Part shown: in pieces, positions 17,050-25,644 of the stretch
Position numbering within the stretch: position 1 is the stretch's first letter
Layout: the number at the start of each line of letters is the position of its first letter
Assembly: GCF_002338065.1 (NCBI RefSeq)
Contig: NZ_DDHJ01000001.1
Span: 186,001 to 250,000, forward strand
Source of the DNA: Pseudomonas sp. UBA1879
GTDB lineage: Bacteria; Pseudomonadota; Gammaproteobacteria; Pseudomonadales; Pseudomonadaceae
Direction of reading: 5' to 3'
DNA: 64,000 nt
Made by a program: the position numbers and the translations under genes
The notes under the pieces: model-generated
The model's database searches: none
What the model saw: the letters and a program-made list of their open reading frames with translations, nothing else
What the model was told of the DNA's origin: nothing

Positions 17050-19161
17050 CTAGATGGCGTTATGAGTGATCGATGGGTGTCCGAGCGAACGCAGCCGGTA
17101 CTGGCTGTCCTGTTCGATCAGGTGTTTGATGAGTGCGGGGATGTCCAGGATCAACGCGACGTTGCCGTTGCCGAGGATGCTCGAACCGCTGATGCCGCGC
17201 AGGGTGCCGAACAGCGGCCCCAACGGCTTGATGACGGTCTGGTGTTCGCCCATGAGGCGGTCGACCACCAGCCCGACCATTTGACCTTGCGCCTTGACGA
17301 CGACGATGTTCTCGCGACGTGCCACAGGGCCTTCCAGCGCCAGCTGTTCACGCAAAAACACCAACGGCAGGACTTCGCCGCGCAGATCGATATGACCACG
17401 TTCGTGCAGGAGGTCGCGTTGCCCGTGGGGCAGCTCGATGCACTCATGCACCACGTCCAGCGGGACCACGAAGCCGCCGCCGGCCACTTCCACCAGCAGC
17501 CCGTTGATCATCGCCAGCGTCAACGGCAGGCGAATACGTACCGTGGTGCCCTGTCCGGGCTGGCTGAACAGGTCGATGGTGCCGCGCAGGCTGGTGATAT
17601 TGCGCTTGACCACGTCCATGCCCACGCCCCGTCCCGAGAGATTGGTCACCGTTTCGGCGGTGGAGAAGCCCGGCTCGAAAATCAGGTTGAGCAACTCGTG
17701 TTCGGCGGGATCCGTGGCCCCGACCAAACCACGTTCCCGCGCCTTGTCCAAAATGCGCTGGCGATTCAGCCCTGCGCCATCGTCGAGCAGTTCGAGCACG
17801 ATGCTCCCTGAGTCGTGAAAGGCATTCAGGTGCAAGGTGCCGCGCGCGGGTTTGCCGGCTGCAATGCGAATTTCGGGCGCTTCGATGCCGTGGTCCATCG
17901 CATTGCGCACGAGGTGCATCAATGGATCGCCGATTTGCTCGACCAAGGCTTTGTCCAGTTCGGTTTCGGCGCCGCTGATGAGCAATTCGATGTCTTTGCC
18001 CAGTTCCCCGCTAACGTCTCGCACGACCCGCTGAAACCGGTTGAAGGTGTCGCCAATGGGCACCATGCGCATCGCCAAGGCACTGTCGAGCAGTTGCTCG
18101 ACCAGCCCGGCCACCACCGATGTGGCTTCCATCAACGGTTCGTCAGCGCGCTCACTGGCCAGCGACTGCGCGCCAGCGCTGGCAGTGATCAGTTCACCGG
18201 CCAGATCGATCAGGGTTTCCAGTTGATCGGCCCGCACACGGATGAAACGCTGGGTCTTGGCTTCGCCCGCTGTCTTGTCGCCTGCAGACGTGGCGGTCGC
18301 TGGCGGGGCAGATGCAGTCACCTCGGCGCTGGCGTCGGGCTCGCGCAAATCCTCGGCTGTCGCGCTGCCGCAGCGAATCAGTGCGTCGCCCAGCCATGGG
18401 GCTTCATCGCCCATTTTCCGTAACCACTGGCGATACTGATGTGGCGAGGTGTCCGGGGCAAAGATGAACAAACGGCAATCGTCACGCACGAACTCGAAGG
18501 CTTCGGCGATCGTTGCCTCGTCCTTGTCGCAAAGCAGTCGAATCTCGAATCCCAGATAGCAGCTCTCCGCATTCATCTGTCCTGCCGCGGGAAGTTGCTC
18601 GCCGCAGGTCACGACCCTCACGATCTCGCCGAGGGTGCCCAGGTACCGCAGGAACGACAAAGGGTCCATGCCGTTTCGGAACATGTCGGTGCCGAAGCGC
18701 ACCGACAGGTGCCACGCCTGTTGCCCGGCGGCGGGCTCGGCAGGGGATGCGACGCTCGGCTCTGACTGCCGATAACCGTCCAGGCGCGTACGCAGTTCGG
18801 TTTCATGATCGAGCGCCTGTGCAGTCGGCGCCGAACGGCGGACCGCGACCACGTCGATCAATGCGCTCAGGTGATCGTTGCAGTCCAGCAGCAGCGCGAT
18901 CAGCGCACGATTGGCCTGCACCTGGCCGTCTCGCAGGCGGTCCAACACATCCTCGACGACGTGGGCGAAACTGACGATCGGCTCGAGCCCGAACAGACCG
19001 GCCGAGCCCTTGATGGTATGCGCGGCCCGAAAGATGCTTGCCAGGTGGTCGGCGTCAGCAGGTACGTTTTCAAGCTGCAACAGGGATTGCTCCATGCCCT
19101 GCAGCAGCTCGCCTGCCTCGGCGATGAAGGTTTGCAAGGCCTGGTCGAGATCGATGTTCAC
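17050..19161 (-). CDS. cheA: Chemotaxis sensor histidine kinase CheA
   Basis: CheA is the autophosphorylating kinase of the pathway. It has 703 residues with these parts: an HPt domain with the phospho-His in FRAAHTIKGSAG (H48); a P2-like regulator-binding region (about 160-250); a short Ala-rich linker; dimerisation helices (VRADQLETLIDLAGELI); the ATPase with N box LVRNAMDHGIE, G1 LLDDGAGLN and G2 GRGVGMDVVKRN; and a CheW-like P5 domain. The open frame begins at a TTG at 19179, but I choose the GTG at 19161 (then NIDLDQAL), because AAAGGA lies eight bases before it. It follows the STAS gene by 39 bases. Confidence 0.93.
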   Translation of the reverse strand: MNIDLDQALQTFIAEAGELLQGMEQSLLQLENVPADADHLASIFRAAHTIKGSAGLFGLEPIVSFAHVVEDVLDRLRDGQVQANRALIALLLDCNDHLSALIDVVAVRRSAPTAQALDHETELRTRLDGYRQSEPSVASPAEPAAGQQAWHLSVRFGTDMFRNGMDPLSFLRYLGTLGEIVRVVTCGEQLPAAGQMNAESCYLGFEIRLLCDKDEATIAEAFEFVRDDCRLFIFAPDTSPHQYRQWLRKMGDEAPWLGDALIRCGSATAEDLREPDASAEVTASAPPATATSAGDKTAGEAKTQRFIRVRADQLETLIDLAGELITASAGAQSLASERADEPLMEATSVVAGLVEQLLDSALAMRMVPIGDTFNRFQRVVRDVSGELGKDIELLISGAETELDKALVEQIGDPLMHLVRNAMDHGIEAPEIRIAAGKPARGTLHLNAFHDSGSIVLELLDDGAGLNRQRILDKARERGLVGATDPAEHELLNLIFEPGFSTAETVTNLSGRGVGMDVVKRNITSLRGTIDLFSQPGQGTTVRIRLPLTLAMINGLLVEVAGGGFVVPLDVVHECIELPHGQRDLLHERGHIDLRGEVLPLVFLREQLALEGPVARRENIVVVKAQGQMVGLVVDRLMGEHQTVIKPLGPLFGTLRGISGSSILGNGNVALILDIPALIKHLIEQDSQYRLRSLGHPSITHNAI

Positions 19162-19200
19162 GATGACGTCCTTTGTCAAAGAGCCTGAGGCTCGGGGTCC

Positions 19201-19500
19201 TTAATGTGAGGCGTTGAACGTCTCGCTGAGGTGGCACAGTTCAAGCACCTGCGCGACGGCAGGGCTGTGGGCAACCAGTTGCAACGTTGCGCCGGCGGCG
19301 GTCAGTTCGCGCTGGGCCAGGAGCAACAGCTGCAGCCCGGCGCCATCCATCTCGGCGACCTCGGCCAGGTCCAGTTGCCAGCTTTGCGCGTCGGTGAGCC
19401 AGGGCATCCACAGCGCAGCGAGTTCAGCCGCGCTGTAGATGGTCATTTCCGCGCGCACCTTCATGTGTGTGATGCCTTCCCGGCTTTCGGCGCTGATCAC
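19201..19500 (-). CDS. STAS domain protein of the chemosensory operon
   Basis: This 99-residue protein consists of one STAS domain, the fold of anti-sigma factor antagonists. The helix that normally holds the phosphorylated Ser/Thr reads AEMDGAGLQLLL, so the acceptor position is Gly53 rather than Ser or Thr. Phospho-switching at the usual site is therefore impossible. I use the GTG at 19500, which overlaps the cheY stop (GTGA). An ATG at 19464 with GAAGG upstream is an alternative giving 87 residues. A role as a small adaptor between CheY and CheA is inferred from position only. Confidence 0.8.
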   Translation of the reverse strand: MISAESREGITHMKVRAEMTIYSAAELAALWMPWLTDAQSWQLDLAEVAEMDGAGLQLLLLAQRELTAAGATLQLVAHSPAVAQVLELCHLSETFNASH

Positions 19501-19865
19501 GGCAGGATCAACTTGGCCACTGCGGCCATCATTTGTGCCGGTTGGAATGGCTTGACGACCCAGGCCCGTGCGCCTGCCGCTTGTCCTTCTTGCTTGCGGC
19601 TTTCCTGAGACTCGGTGGTGAGCATGATGATGGGCGTGAATTTGTAGGCGGCCAGTTTCTTCACTTCCTTGACGAAGGTGATGCCGTCCATGTTCGGCAT
19701 GTTCACGTCACTGATGATCAGGTGGACTTTCTGCCCGGTCAGCTTGCTCAATGCGTCTCTGCCGTCGCTGCCTTCGATCACGTCGTAACCCGCGCCCTTG
19801 AGGGTCAGCCCCACGACCTGGCGGATACTTGCCGAGTCATCGACCACTAATACGGTCTTGGCCAT
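19497..19865 (-). CDS. cheY: Single-domain response regulator CheY
   Basis: This stand-alone receiver domain of 122 residues has the full set of phosphorylation residues: VVDDSAS (D9, D10), phospho-acceptor D53 in IISDVNMPNMDG, the switch Thr in MLTTES and the Lys in VVKPFQ (K105). It resembles the CheY of accessory chemosensory clusters more than a flagellar CheY, but this is a judgement by eye. The frame opens at 19901. The ATG at 19865 (MAKTVLVVDD) has GGAGA upstream and is the natural start. It begins 10 bases after the receptor with the CheZ-like tail, a pairing that may matter. Confidence 0.93.
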   Translation of the reverse strand: MAKTVLVVDDSASIRQVVGLTLKGAGYDVIEGSDGRDALSKLTGQKVHLIISDVNMPNMDGITFVKEVKKLAAYKFTPIIMLTTESQESRKQEGQAAGARAWVVKPFQPAQMMAAVAKLILP

Positions 19866-19875
19866 CGTTCTCTCC

Positions 19876-21057
19876 TTAGAAAAAAGTGATTGCGTTGTCA
19901 TCGGCGACGCCGACGGCTTTGTCGTGGTGGTTCTGGCGCTGTTCGCGCATCGCGTAGCTGCGTTCCATCTCAGCCATCCAGGCGTGGACTTCGAGCCTCA
20001 GCGGCTGACCTTCGCGTTCAGCGTTTTGCAATTCGCCATGCAGTGCGCTCATGCGTTCGCGCACTTGCCCCAGGATCTGACTGACGCGGTCCTGAAACTG
20101 AAGGGCGACCAGCACTTCACTGATCTCCTGACCGATACCGGCGCTCTCGGCCAGTAGCCCGTCGGCGGACTCGCGCAGTTGTCCGGTGATGCTGCTGAAA
20201 CGCCCCAGCACGCTTTCGATCGTGCCTTGCGATTCGCTCACGGTGCTCAGGCTGCGCTCGCTGTTCTGGTTGGCGACGTCCACCAGCCGGGTCACCGCCG
20301 CGTTGATGATGTCGACCTTTGCCGACATCTTCTGGCCGGTCTCACTGGACTGGCTGGACAGCGTGCGCACGGCATCGGCCACCACCGCAAAACCCCGTCC
20401 GGCTTCACCGGCACGGGCGGCTTCGATGGCGGCATTGAGAGCCAGCAGGTTGGTTTGCGCGGCAATCGCGGCAACGTCAGTGGCCATGGATCGCAGCTCG
20501 ACGGTATAAGCTGTCAGCCCGCTGACTTCCTTGACCATCTCGTCGCGGCTCTGCTGAGCGATGTGCAGTGAATCCACCACCTGGTACAACTCACGCTCGC
20601 TGGTGGCCAACGCTCCCGCACCGCCTTCGCCATTACCGGCTGCCGTTTGCGAAACCTGAACGGTGTGGTTCAGTCGCTGAGCGATATCAACGAAACGCGC
20701 GGTCAACGCCGTGATCGCCTGCTCGGTTTGAGCACCGGCCGTCTCGATCTGCCGAACCCAGATGGGCAGGGTTTTCTGAAGCAGCTGCTCGGCGTTAGGC
20801 CTGACCACCTCACCCCCGGATTGCGCTTGGGTGGCAAACAGGGTTTCACGTTCTACGGTGGCTTGAGCGTGAATGTTCTTTAGTTGACGAAAGGCGATAA
20901 GGCTCGTTGCCATGACTGGCGTTAAAACCCCAACTAACAGCGTTGGCCAAGTAAGTGCGCCCGCAACTTGCGTTGCCATAAGTGCCAACGAGACGCACCC
21001 GCTGCCCAGGCCGGTGCCGAAAATGAGAACCGCAGGGGTTTTTCCATAAGCGTTCAT
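19876..21057 (-). CDS. Chemoreceptor-like protein without sensor domain, with CheZ-like C-terminal motif
   Basis: This 393-residue methyl-accepting protein homolog is the first gene of the operon. Two hydrophobic segments at about 8-30 and 36-56 are separated by only a few residues, so there is no periplasmic sensor. No HAMP domain is evident. The signalling core is present (IAAQTNLLALNAAIEAARAG, then GRGFAVVADAVRTLSSQS). After the core, residues about 314-337 read EVLVALQFQDRVSQIL. Here D323 and Q327 have the D-x-x-x-Q spacing of the catalytic pair of CheZ (D143/Q147 in E. coli, motif QDLTGQ). The protein ends in an acidic-aromatic tail, VADDNAITFF, recalling the CheY-binding C-terminal helix of CheZ. 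A combined receptor and CheY-P phosphatase is my inference. Confidence 0.85.
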   Translation of the reverse strand: MNAYGKTPAVLIFGTGLGSGCVSLALMATQVAGALTWPTLLVGVLTPVMATSLIAFRQLKNIHAQATVERETLFATQAQSGGEVVRPNAEQLLQKTLPIWVRQIETAGAQTEQAITALTARFVDIAQRLNHTVQVSQTAAGNGEGGAGALATSERELYQVVDSLHIAQQSRDEMVKEVSGLTAYTVELRSMATDVAAIAAQTNLLALNAAIEAARAGEAGRGFAVVADAVRTLSSQSSETGQKMSAKVDIINAAVTRLVDVANQNSERSLSTVSESQGTIESVLGRFSSITGQLRESADGLLAESAGIGQEISEVLVALQFQDRVSQILGQVRERMSALHGELQNAEREGQPLRLEVHAWMAEMERSYAMREQRQNHHDKAVGVADDNAITFF

Positions 21058-21109
21058 AGGCGTTCCGTCGACTAAAGTAATAGTGCTGTATGAATTAGCG
21101 TCTGCCTCT

Positions 21110-21136
21110 GTATCTGACCCAGGGCTTAAAACTTGA
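21110..21136 (-). promoter_or_regulatory. FliA (sigma-28)-type promoter of the chemosensory operon
   Basis: Read on the minus strand, TCAAGTTT (21136-21129) is followed after 11 bases by TCAGATAC (21117-21110). The sigma-28 consensus is TCAAG/TAAAGTTT-N11-GCCGATAA. The -35 match is near perfect, the -10 keeps the central C-GATA, and the spacing is exact. It lies about 52 bases upstream of the first gene of the operon. Confidence 0.65.
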
Positions 21137-21620
21137 CGTCAATAAAACGACCGATCGTCGGAAGTGCCGTTTTAGAGCTTGGCAAGGGCGCGAGGGGAGT
21201 TCGCGTCAGCGTTTTCAGAATGATTATTTCAATCCAATTGGAGGGAAAAAAATGGAGCGACGTTTGTTGGATCGTCCAGGGAAGAACCAAGCCTTTTGTT
21301 AGTGGCATTTTTCGTTGAAAGTTGACGTTTAACTGTAATGAGGCAAGTAAGCCGTTATAGGGGGCGGACATTTCAAGTTACGGGCTTTGTGTCCAACTGA
21401 AGGTATTTATCGTGTCGGTGGCTATTGCCTATATGCAATTGCATGGGCGAAGTCGGCATCGCTGAAGAGTACTCGCGCGGCAAAGGCAATCCGCTCGGAT
21501 GGTTTTCGGTCAGGCGCAAAACAACGGGCGACAAGGCTCAGTCGAGGGCGTGCAACTTGGCAATCTGCCAGGCCCGGTTTGAACGGGCTTGGCAGGTGTC
21601 AACACGAGGAGATGGACGGT
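21137..21620. other. Gap between the chemosensory operon and dapC
   Basis: About 480 bases lack a convincing gene. The left part is visibly richer in A+T than its surroundings. A 16-codon open frame (21252-21302, plus strand) follows a strong GGAGGG ribosome-binding site. An 11-bp stem (TGCCAGGCCCG / CGGGCTTGGCA, 21566-21594) lies just past the 3' end of dapC. An 81-codon frame at 21126-21371 on the minus strand overlaps the FliA promoter and is not believed to be coding. Confidence 0.6.
21566..21594 (-). terminator. Hairpin downstream of dapC
   Basis: An 11-bp nearly perfect stem with a 7-base loop lies 27 bases beyond the dapC stop on the minus strand. There is no T-run after it, so it is either a Rho-assisted terminator or an mRNA-protecting stem. 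Confidence 0.45.
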
Positions 21621-22817
21621 TTAACGCGTAGTGATGAAGTCGCGAATGCGCTCAGCTGCCTCGACGCATTCAGCGAGCGGCGCAACGAGCGCCATGCGCA
21701 CGCGGCCTGCACCGGGGTTGAAGCCGTTCACGTCACGAGAAAGGTAGGAGCCTGGCACCACGGTCACGTGTTCGGCTTCGAACAGGTCGCGGCAGAATTG
21801 TGCGTCATCGCCGCCCACGTTTGGCCACAAATAGAAGCTGCCGTCCGGGCGCTGCACGTCCATCACCGGAGACAGAATCTCTAGCACCGCGTCGTATTTC
21901 TCGCGGTACAGATCGCGGTTGGCGCGAACGTGTTCCTCGTCGCTCCATGCGGCAATGCTGGCCAGTTGAGTCTGAACCGGCATCGCGCAGCCGTGATAGG
22001 TGCGATAGAGCAGGAAGGCCTTGAGGATGTCGGCGTCACCGGCGACGAACCCCGAGCGCAGGCCCGGCAGGTTCGAGCGCTTGGACAGGCTGTGGAACAC
22101 GACGCAACGCTTGAAATCCTGGCGACCCAGTTCCGCACAGGCCGTCAGCAGCCCCGGCGGTGGGACGTCTTCATCGAAATACAGCTCGCTGTAGCATTCA
22201 TCCGCGGCAATGACGAAGTCGTATTGATCGGCCAGCGCGATGAGCTTTTTCAGGGTGTCCAGCGGAATCAACGCACCGGTCGGGTTGCCCGGCGAACACA
22301 GGAACAGGATCTGGCAGCGCTTCCAGACGTCCGCAGGCACGGCGTCGAAATCCGGATTGAAGCCGTGTTCGACCAGGCACGGCAGGTAGTAAGGCTTTGC
22401 GCCCGCCAGGAACGCTGCGCCCTCGTAGATCTGATAGAACGGATTTGGGCTGACGACCAAGCCGTCATCGCTGCGATTGACCACGGTTTGCGTGAAGGCG
22501 AACAGCGCTTCGCGAGTGCCGTTGACCGGCAACACGTGCTTGCTCGCATCCAGCCAGCCTTGGGGAACATTGAAACGGCGTTCGCACCAGTGGGCGATGG
22601 CTTCGCGAAGTGCTGGGATCCCGGCAGTCGTGGGATACACCGCCATTTGATCGAGATTGTCCGCCAACGCCTTGGCCACGAACGCAGGCGACTTGTGCTT
22701 TGGCTCGCCGATGGACAAGGCGATCGGGCGCTTGTCCGGGTTCGGGGTGACACTGCCGAGCAATGCGCGGAGCTTTTCGAAGGGGTAAGGCTGAAGCTGT
22801 TGCAGGGCGTCGTTCAT
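21621..22817 (-). CDS. dapC: Succinyldiaminopimelate transaminase DapC
   Basis: DapC converts N-succinyl-2-amino-6-ketopimelate to N-succinyl-diaminopimelate with glutamate as donor, between DapD and DapE. The 398-residue protein is a class I/II PLP aminotransferase. The PLP lysine is in HSLSKRSNLPGLRSGF, preceded by the AADECYSELYFDE strand, and CSPGNPTGA is the Asn loop. The frame opens six bases earlier with TTG, but the ATG at 22817 (MNDALQQLQPYPFEKL) is preferred. The gene lies 77 bases downstream of glnD on the same strand, an order conserved in Pseudomonas. Confidence 0.92.
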   Translation of the reverse strand: MNDALQQLQPYPFEKLRALLGSVTPNPDKRPIALSIGEPKHKSPAFVAKALADNLDQMAVYPTTAGIPALREAIAHWCERRFNVPQGWLDASKHVLPVNGTREALFAFTQTVVNRSDDGLVVSPNPFYQIYEGAAFLAGAKPYYLPCLVEHGFNPDFDAVPADVWKRCQILFLCSPGNPTGALIPLDTLKKLIALADQYDFVIAADECYSELYFDEDVPPPGLLTACAELGRQDFKRCVVFHSLSKRSNLPGLRSGFVAGDADILKAFLLYRTYHGCAMPVQTQLASIAAWSDEEHVRANRDLYREKYDAVLEILSPVMDVQRPDGSFYLWPNVGGDDAQFCRDLFEAEHVTVVPGSYLSRDVNGFNPGAGRVRMALVAPLAECVEAAERIRDFITTR

Positions 22818-22894
22818 GGGCAATCGGTCTCAAGGAGCGGGGCGCCGGCCCTCATCGGGTTCGGGCGCCTTGAATAGCGTGCTAGGGGAGGGTT

Positions 22895-25594
22895 TCAAAT
22901 GCTGATGCGCAACCCGCTGGTGGGCTCGGGATTGACGCTGAGCTGCGTGACAATGGCGTCCTGCAAGCGGCTGCACAGCTGCGGGTCGGAGAGCGGCTGG
23001 TTGTTCTCGTCAGTAAGGAAGAACACGTCTTCCACCCGCTCGCCGAGGGTCGCAATCTTGGCGTTTTGCAGCGACAGGTCGAACTCCAGAAAGATCTTGC
23101 CTAGCCTTGCCAACAGCCCCGGACGATCAGGCGCGCTGAGTTCGAGTACGGTCACCGGACGCTGCGCATCGTTGGAAATCGTCACCACGGGCGCGAACGC
23201 AAAGTGCTTGAGCTGACGTGGTACGCGACGCTTGATGATTGTCGGGTAGTCGTCCGGGTTGCGCAGGGCTTCGGTCAGACCGTCGCGGATGGCCTTGATG
23301 CGCTCGGGGTTGTCGCCAATCGAGCCGCCGTCGTTGTCCAGCACGATATAGGTGTCGAGGGTGAATTGGCTGGTCGAGGTAATGACCCGCGCGTCGTGAA
23401 TGTTCAGGTTCAACTGGTCCATCGCCGCCACGGTCACCGCGAAGAAATCATGCTGATCCGGCGCATAAATGAAGATCTGCGTGCCGCCTTCGAACTCGCG
23501 CTGGGTGGTCTCCTTGATCAGCACCAAAGGGCCGCCATCGGCCGGTTGCTGCAGGATGGCATCGCTGTGCCAGGCCACGTCGCCCGCTGTATGGCGCAGG
23601 AAATAGTCATCGCCCAGTTGCGACCACAGTTGCTCGACATCGTCCGGGTCGGTGCCGTTGCGCACCAGAATGTCCAACGCAGCGCTTTGGGTGCGACGGA
23701 TCTGCTCTTCGCGATCGACCGGGTTTTCCAGCCCGCGTTTAAGGGCCCGCTTGGTCTCGGTGTACAGCTGACGCAACAGGCTCGCGCGCCAGGAGTTCCA
23801 GAGCGTCGGGTTGGTGGCGTTGATATCCGCGATGGTCAGGACATAGAGGTAGTCCAGGTGCACCTCGTCGCCAACGAACTGCGCGAAGTCGTGAATCACC
23901 TGCGGGTCAGACAGATCCTTGCGTTGGGCCGTGGTCGACATCACCAGGTGATTTTGCACCAGCCAGACGATCAGCTGCGTGTCCCAGTTGGGCAGGTGGT
24001 GGCGAATGCCGAAGGCTTCTGCATCCACTGCCCCCAACTCGGAATGGTCGCCGCCGCGACCTTTGCCGATGTCGTGGTACAGCCCGGCCAGATAGATCAG
24101 TTCGGGCTTGGGCAATTTGGCCATGAGCTTGCTGGCCAGCGGGAATTTTTCCGACACTTGCGTGTATTGAAGCTTACGCAGGTGTTTGATCAGGTTCAGG
24201 GTGTGGGCGTCGACCGTGTAAATGTGGAACAGGTCGTGTTGCATTTGCCCGACGATGTGGCCGAACTCCGGCAGGTACAGTCCGAGAATGCCGTAGCGAT
24301 TCATTCGGCGCAGGTTGCGGTGAATGCCGATTTCGCACTTGAACAGCTCGATGAAGAGGCTGGTGTTGCGAATATCGTTGCGGAAGTCGTCGTTGATCAG
24401 ATGCCGGTGTTCGCGCAGCAAGCGAATGGTGTCGGCGCGCACGCCCTTGATTTCCGGCCGCTGGGCCATCAGCACGAACATCTCCATCATCGCGAACGGC
24501 GTGCGTTTGAAGACATTCGGATTCGTCGCTTCGATGTAGCCGTCATGCAACTGGAAGCGTGAGTTGATCGATTCGGTGATGGTATTGGCGTCGTCAGAAA
24601 GGATCACTTCCTCGAAGTGCTGAATGATCAGGTCGCTCAGTTGCGCGATGCTCATGACCACTCGGTAGTAGTCCTGCATGAAACGTTCGATGGCCAGCTT
24701 GGCATCGTTGTCCTGATACCCCAGCAGGCGGGCGATGCCGGTCTGGTAATCGAACAGCAGACGATCTTCGGAGCGGCCAGCCAGCATGTGCAGGGCGTAC
24801 CGCACTTTCCACAGAAACTCCTGGGAGGCTGCGAGCAATGCGTGTTCGCTCTCCAGCAGAAAGCCCTGGTCTGCCAGGGCATGCAGGTTCAGGGTGCCGT
24901 ATTGGCGACGGGCGACCCAGAGAATGGTTTGAATGTCCCGCAGACCACCCGGTGAGCCTTTGACGTTGGGTTCCAGGTTGTATTCAGTGTCGAAGTATTT
25001 GTGATGACGCGCCTTTTGCTCGGCGCGTTTGGCCAGGAAAAACTCTTTGCTCGGCCACATCTCGCCGGGACTGGTGACCCCCAGCATGCGCTGACGCAGA
25101 TGTTCGGGCCCGGCAATCGTGCGGCTTTCCATCAGGTTGGTGATCACCGTCAGGTCTGCGCGCGCCTCGGTTGCGCACTCGTCGACCGAACGCACGCTCT
25201 GACCCACCTCTAGGCCGATATCCCACAGAAGGGTCAGAAAGCGCTCGATGGAGTCCCGGAAAACTTCGTGGTCGGCGCTGTCCAGCAGAATCAGCAGGTC
25301 GATATCCGAATACGGGTGCAGCTCGCCGCGGCCATAACCGCCTACAGCGAGGAGGGCGATATCGGCGTCTTCGCTCCAGTCAAACTGCTCCCAGGCTTGT
25401 TGCAGGATATTGTCGACAAACCAGGCACGGTCCTCGATCAGGCGCCGAATATTTCGCCCCGACTTGAAGCGCTCGTCCAACACGTCGCGGGCGTTGCGTA
25501 TCGCTTTCTTGAACGCGGCAATGGGGCTCGCCTTGAGCGCCAGTTCGGCCTGGAACTGGCCACGATCGAACAAATCTGGGTCCACCTGCGGCAT
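22895..25594 (-). CDS. glnD: Bifunctional uridylyltransferase/uridylyl-removing enzyme GlnD
   Basis: GlnD senses glutamine and uridylylates or deuridylylates the PII proteins, controlling nitrogen assimilation. The 899-residue protein has all expected domains. The nucleotidyltransferase has GGYGRGELHPYSDIDLLIL (85-103, metal ligands D97/D99). The central PII-UTase region follows, then an HD domain with LYHDIGKGRGGDHSE (about 505-520). Two C-terminal ACT domains follow, with an aspartate-rich strand near 710-780 and VLELSAPDRPGLLARLGKI near 820-838. It lies between map and dapC on the minus strand. Confidence 0.96.
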   Translation of the reverse strand: MPQVDPDLFDRGQFQAELALKASPIAAFKKAIRNARDVLDERFKSGRNIRRLIEDRAWFVDNILQQAWEQFDWSEDADIALLAVGGYGRGELHPYSDIDLLILLDSADHEVFRDSIERFLTLLWDIGLEVGQSVRSVDECATEARADLTVITNLMESRTIAGPEHLRQRMLGVTSPGEMWPSKEFFLAKRAEQKARHHKYFDTEYNLEPNVKGSPGGLRDIQTILWVARRQYGTLNLHALADQGFLLESEHALLAASQEFLWKVRYALHMLAGRSEDRLLFDYQTGIARLLGYQDNDAKLAIERFMQDYYRVVMSIAQLSDLIIQHFEEVILSDDANTITESINSRFQLHDGYIEATNPNVFKRTPFAMMEMFVLMAQRPEIKGVRADTIRLLREHRHLINDDFRNDIRNTSLFIELFKCEIGIHRNLRRMNRYGILGLYLPEFGHIVGQMQHDLFHIYTVDAHTLNLIKHLRKLQYTQVSEKFPLASKLMAKLPKPELIYLAGLYHDIGKGRGGDHSELGAVDAEAFGIRHHLPNWDTQLIVWLVQNHLVMSTTAQRKDLSDPQVIHDFAQFVGDEVHLDYLYVLTIADINATNPTLWNSWRASLLRQLYTETKRALKRGLENPVDREEQIRRTQSAALDILVRNGTDPDDVEQLWSQLGDDYFLRHTAGDVAWHSDAILQQPADGGPLVLIKETTQREFEGGTQIFIYAPDQHDFFAVTVAAMDQLNLNIHDARVITSTSQFTLDTYIVLDNDGGSIGDNPERIKAIRDGLTEALRNPDDYPTIIKRRVPRQLKHFAFAPVVTISNDAQRPVTVLELSAPDRPGLLARLGKIFLEFDLSLQNAKIATLGERVEDVFFLTDENNQPLSDPQLCSRLQDAIVTQLSVNPEPTSGLRISI

Positions 25595-25644
25595 CGAACT
25601 GCTTTCCTTCTATCTATATCGGCCGTGCATCTCGTCGCGGCTGG

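Noticed and set aside
21126..21371. 81-codon minus-strand frame in the gap upstream of the che operon.
   Set aside because: It overlaps the FliA promoter match, has no ribosome-binding site and resembles no family. The low G+C content makes stops depend on chance.
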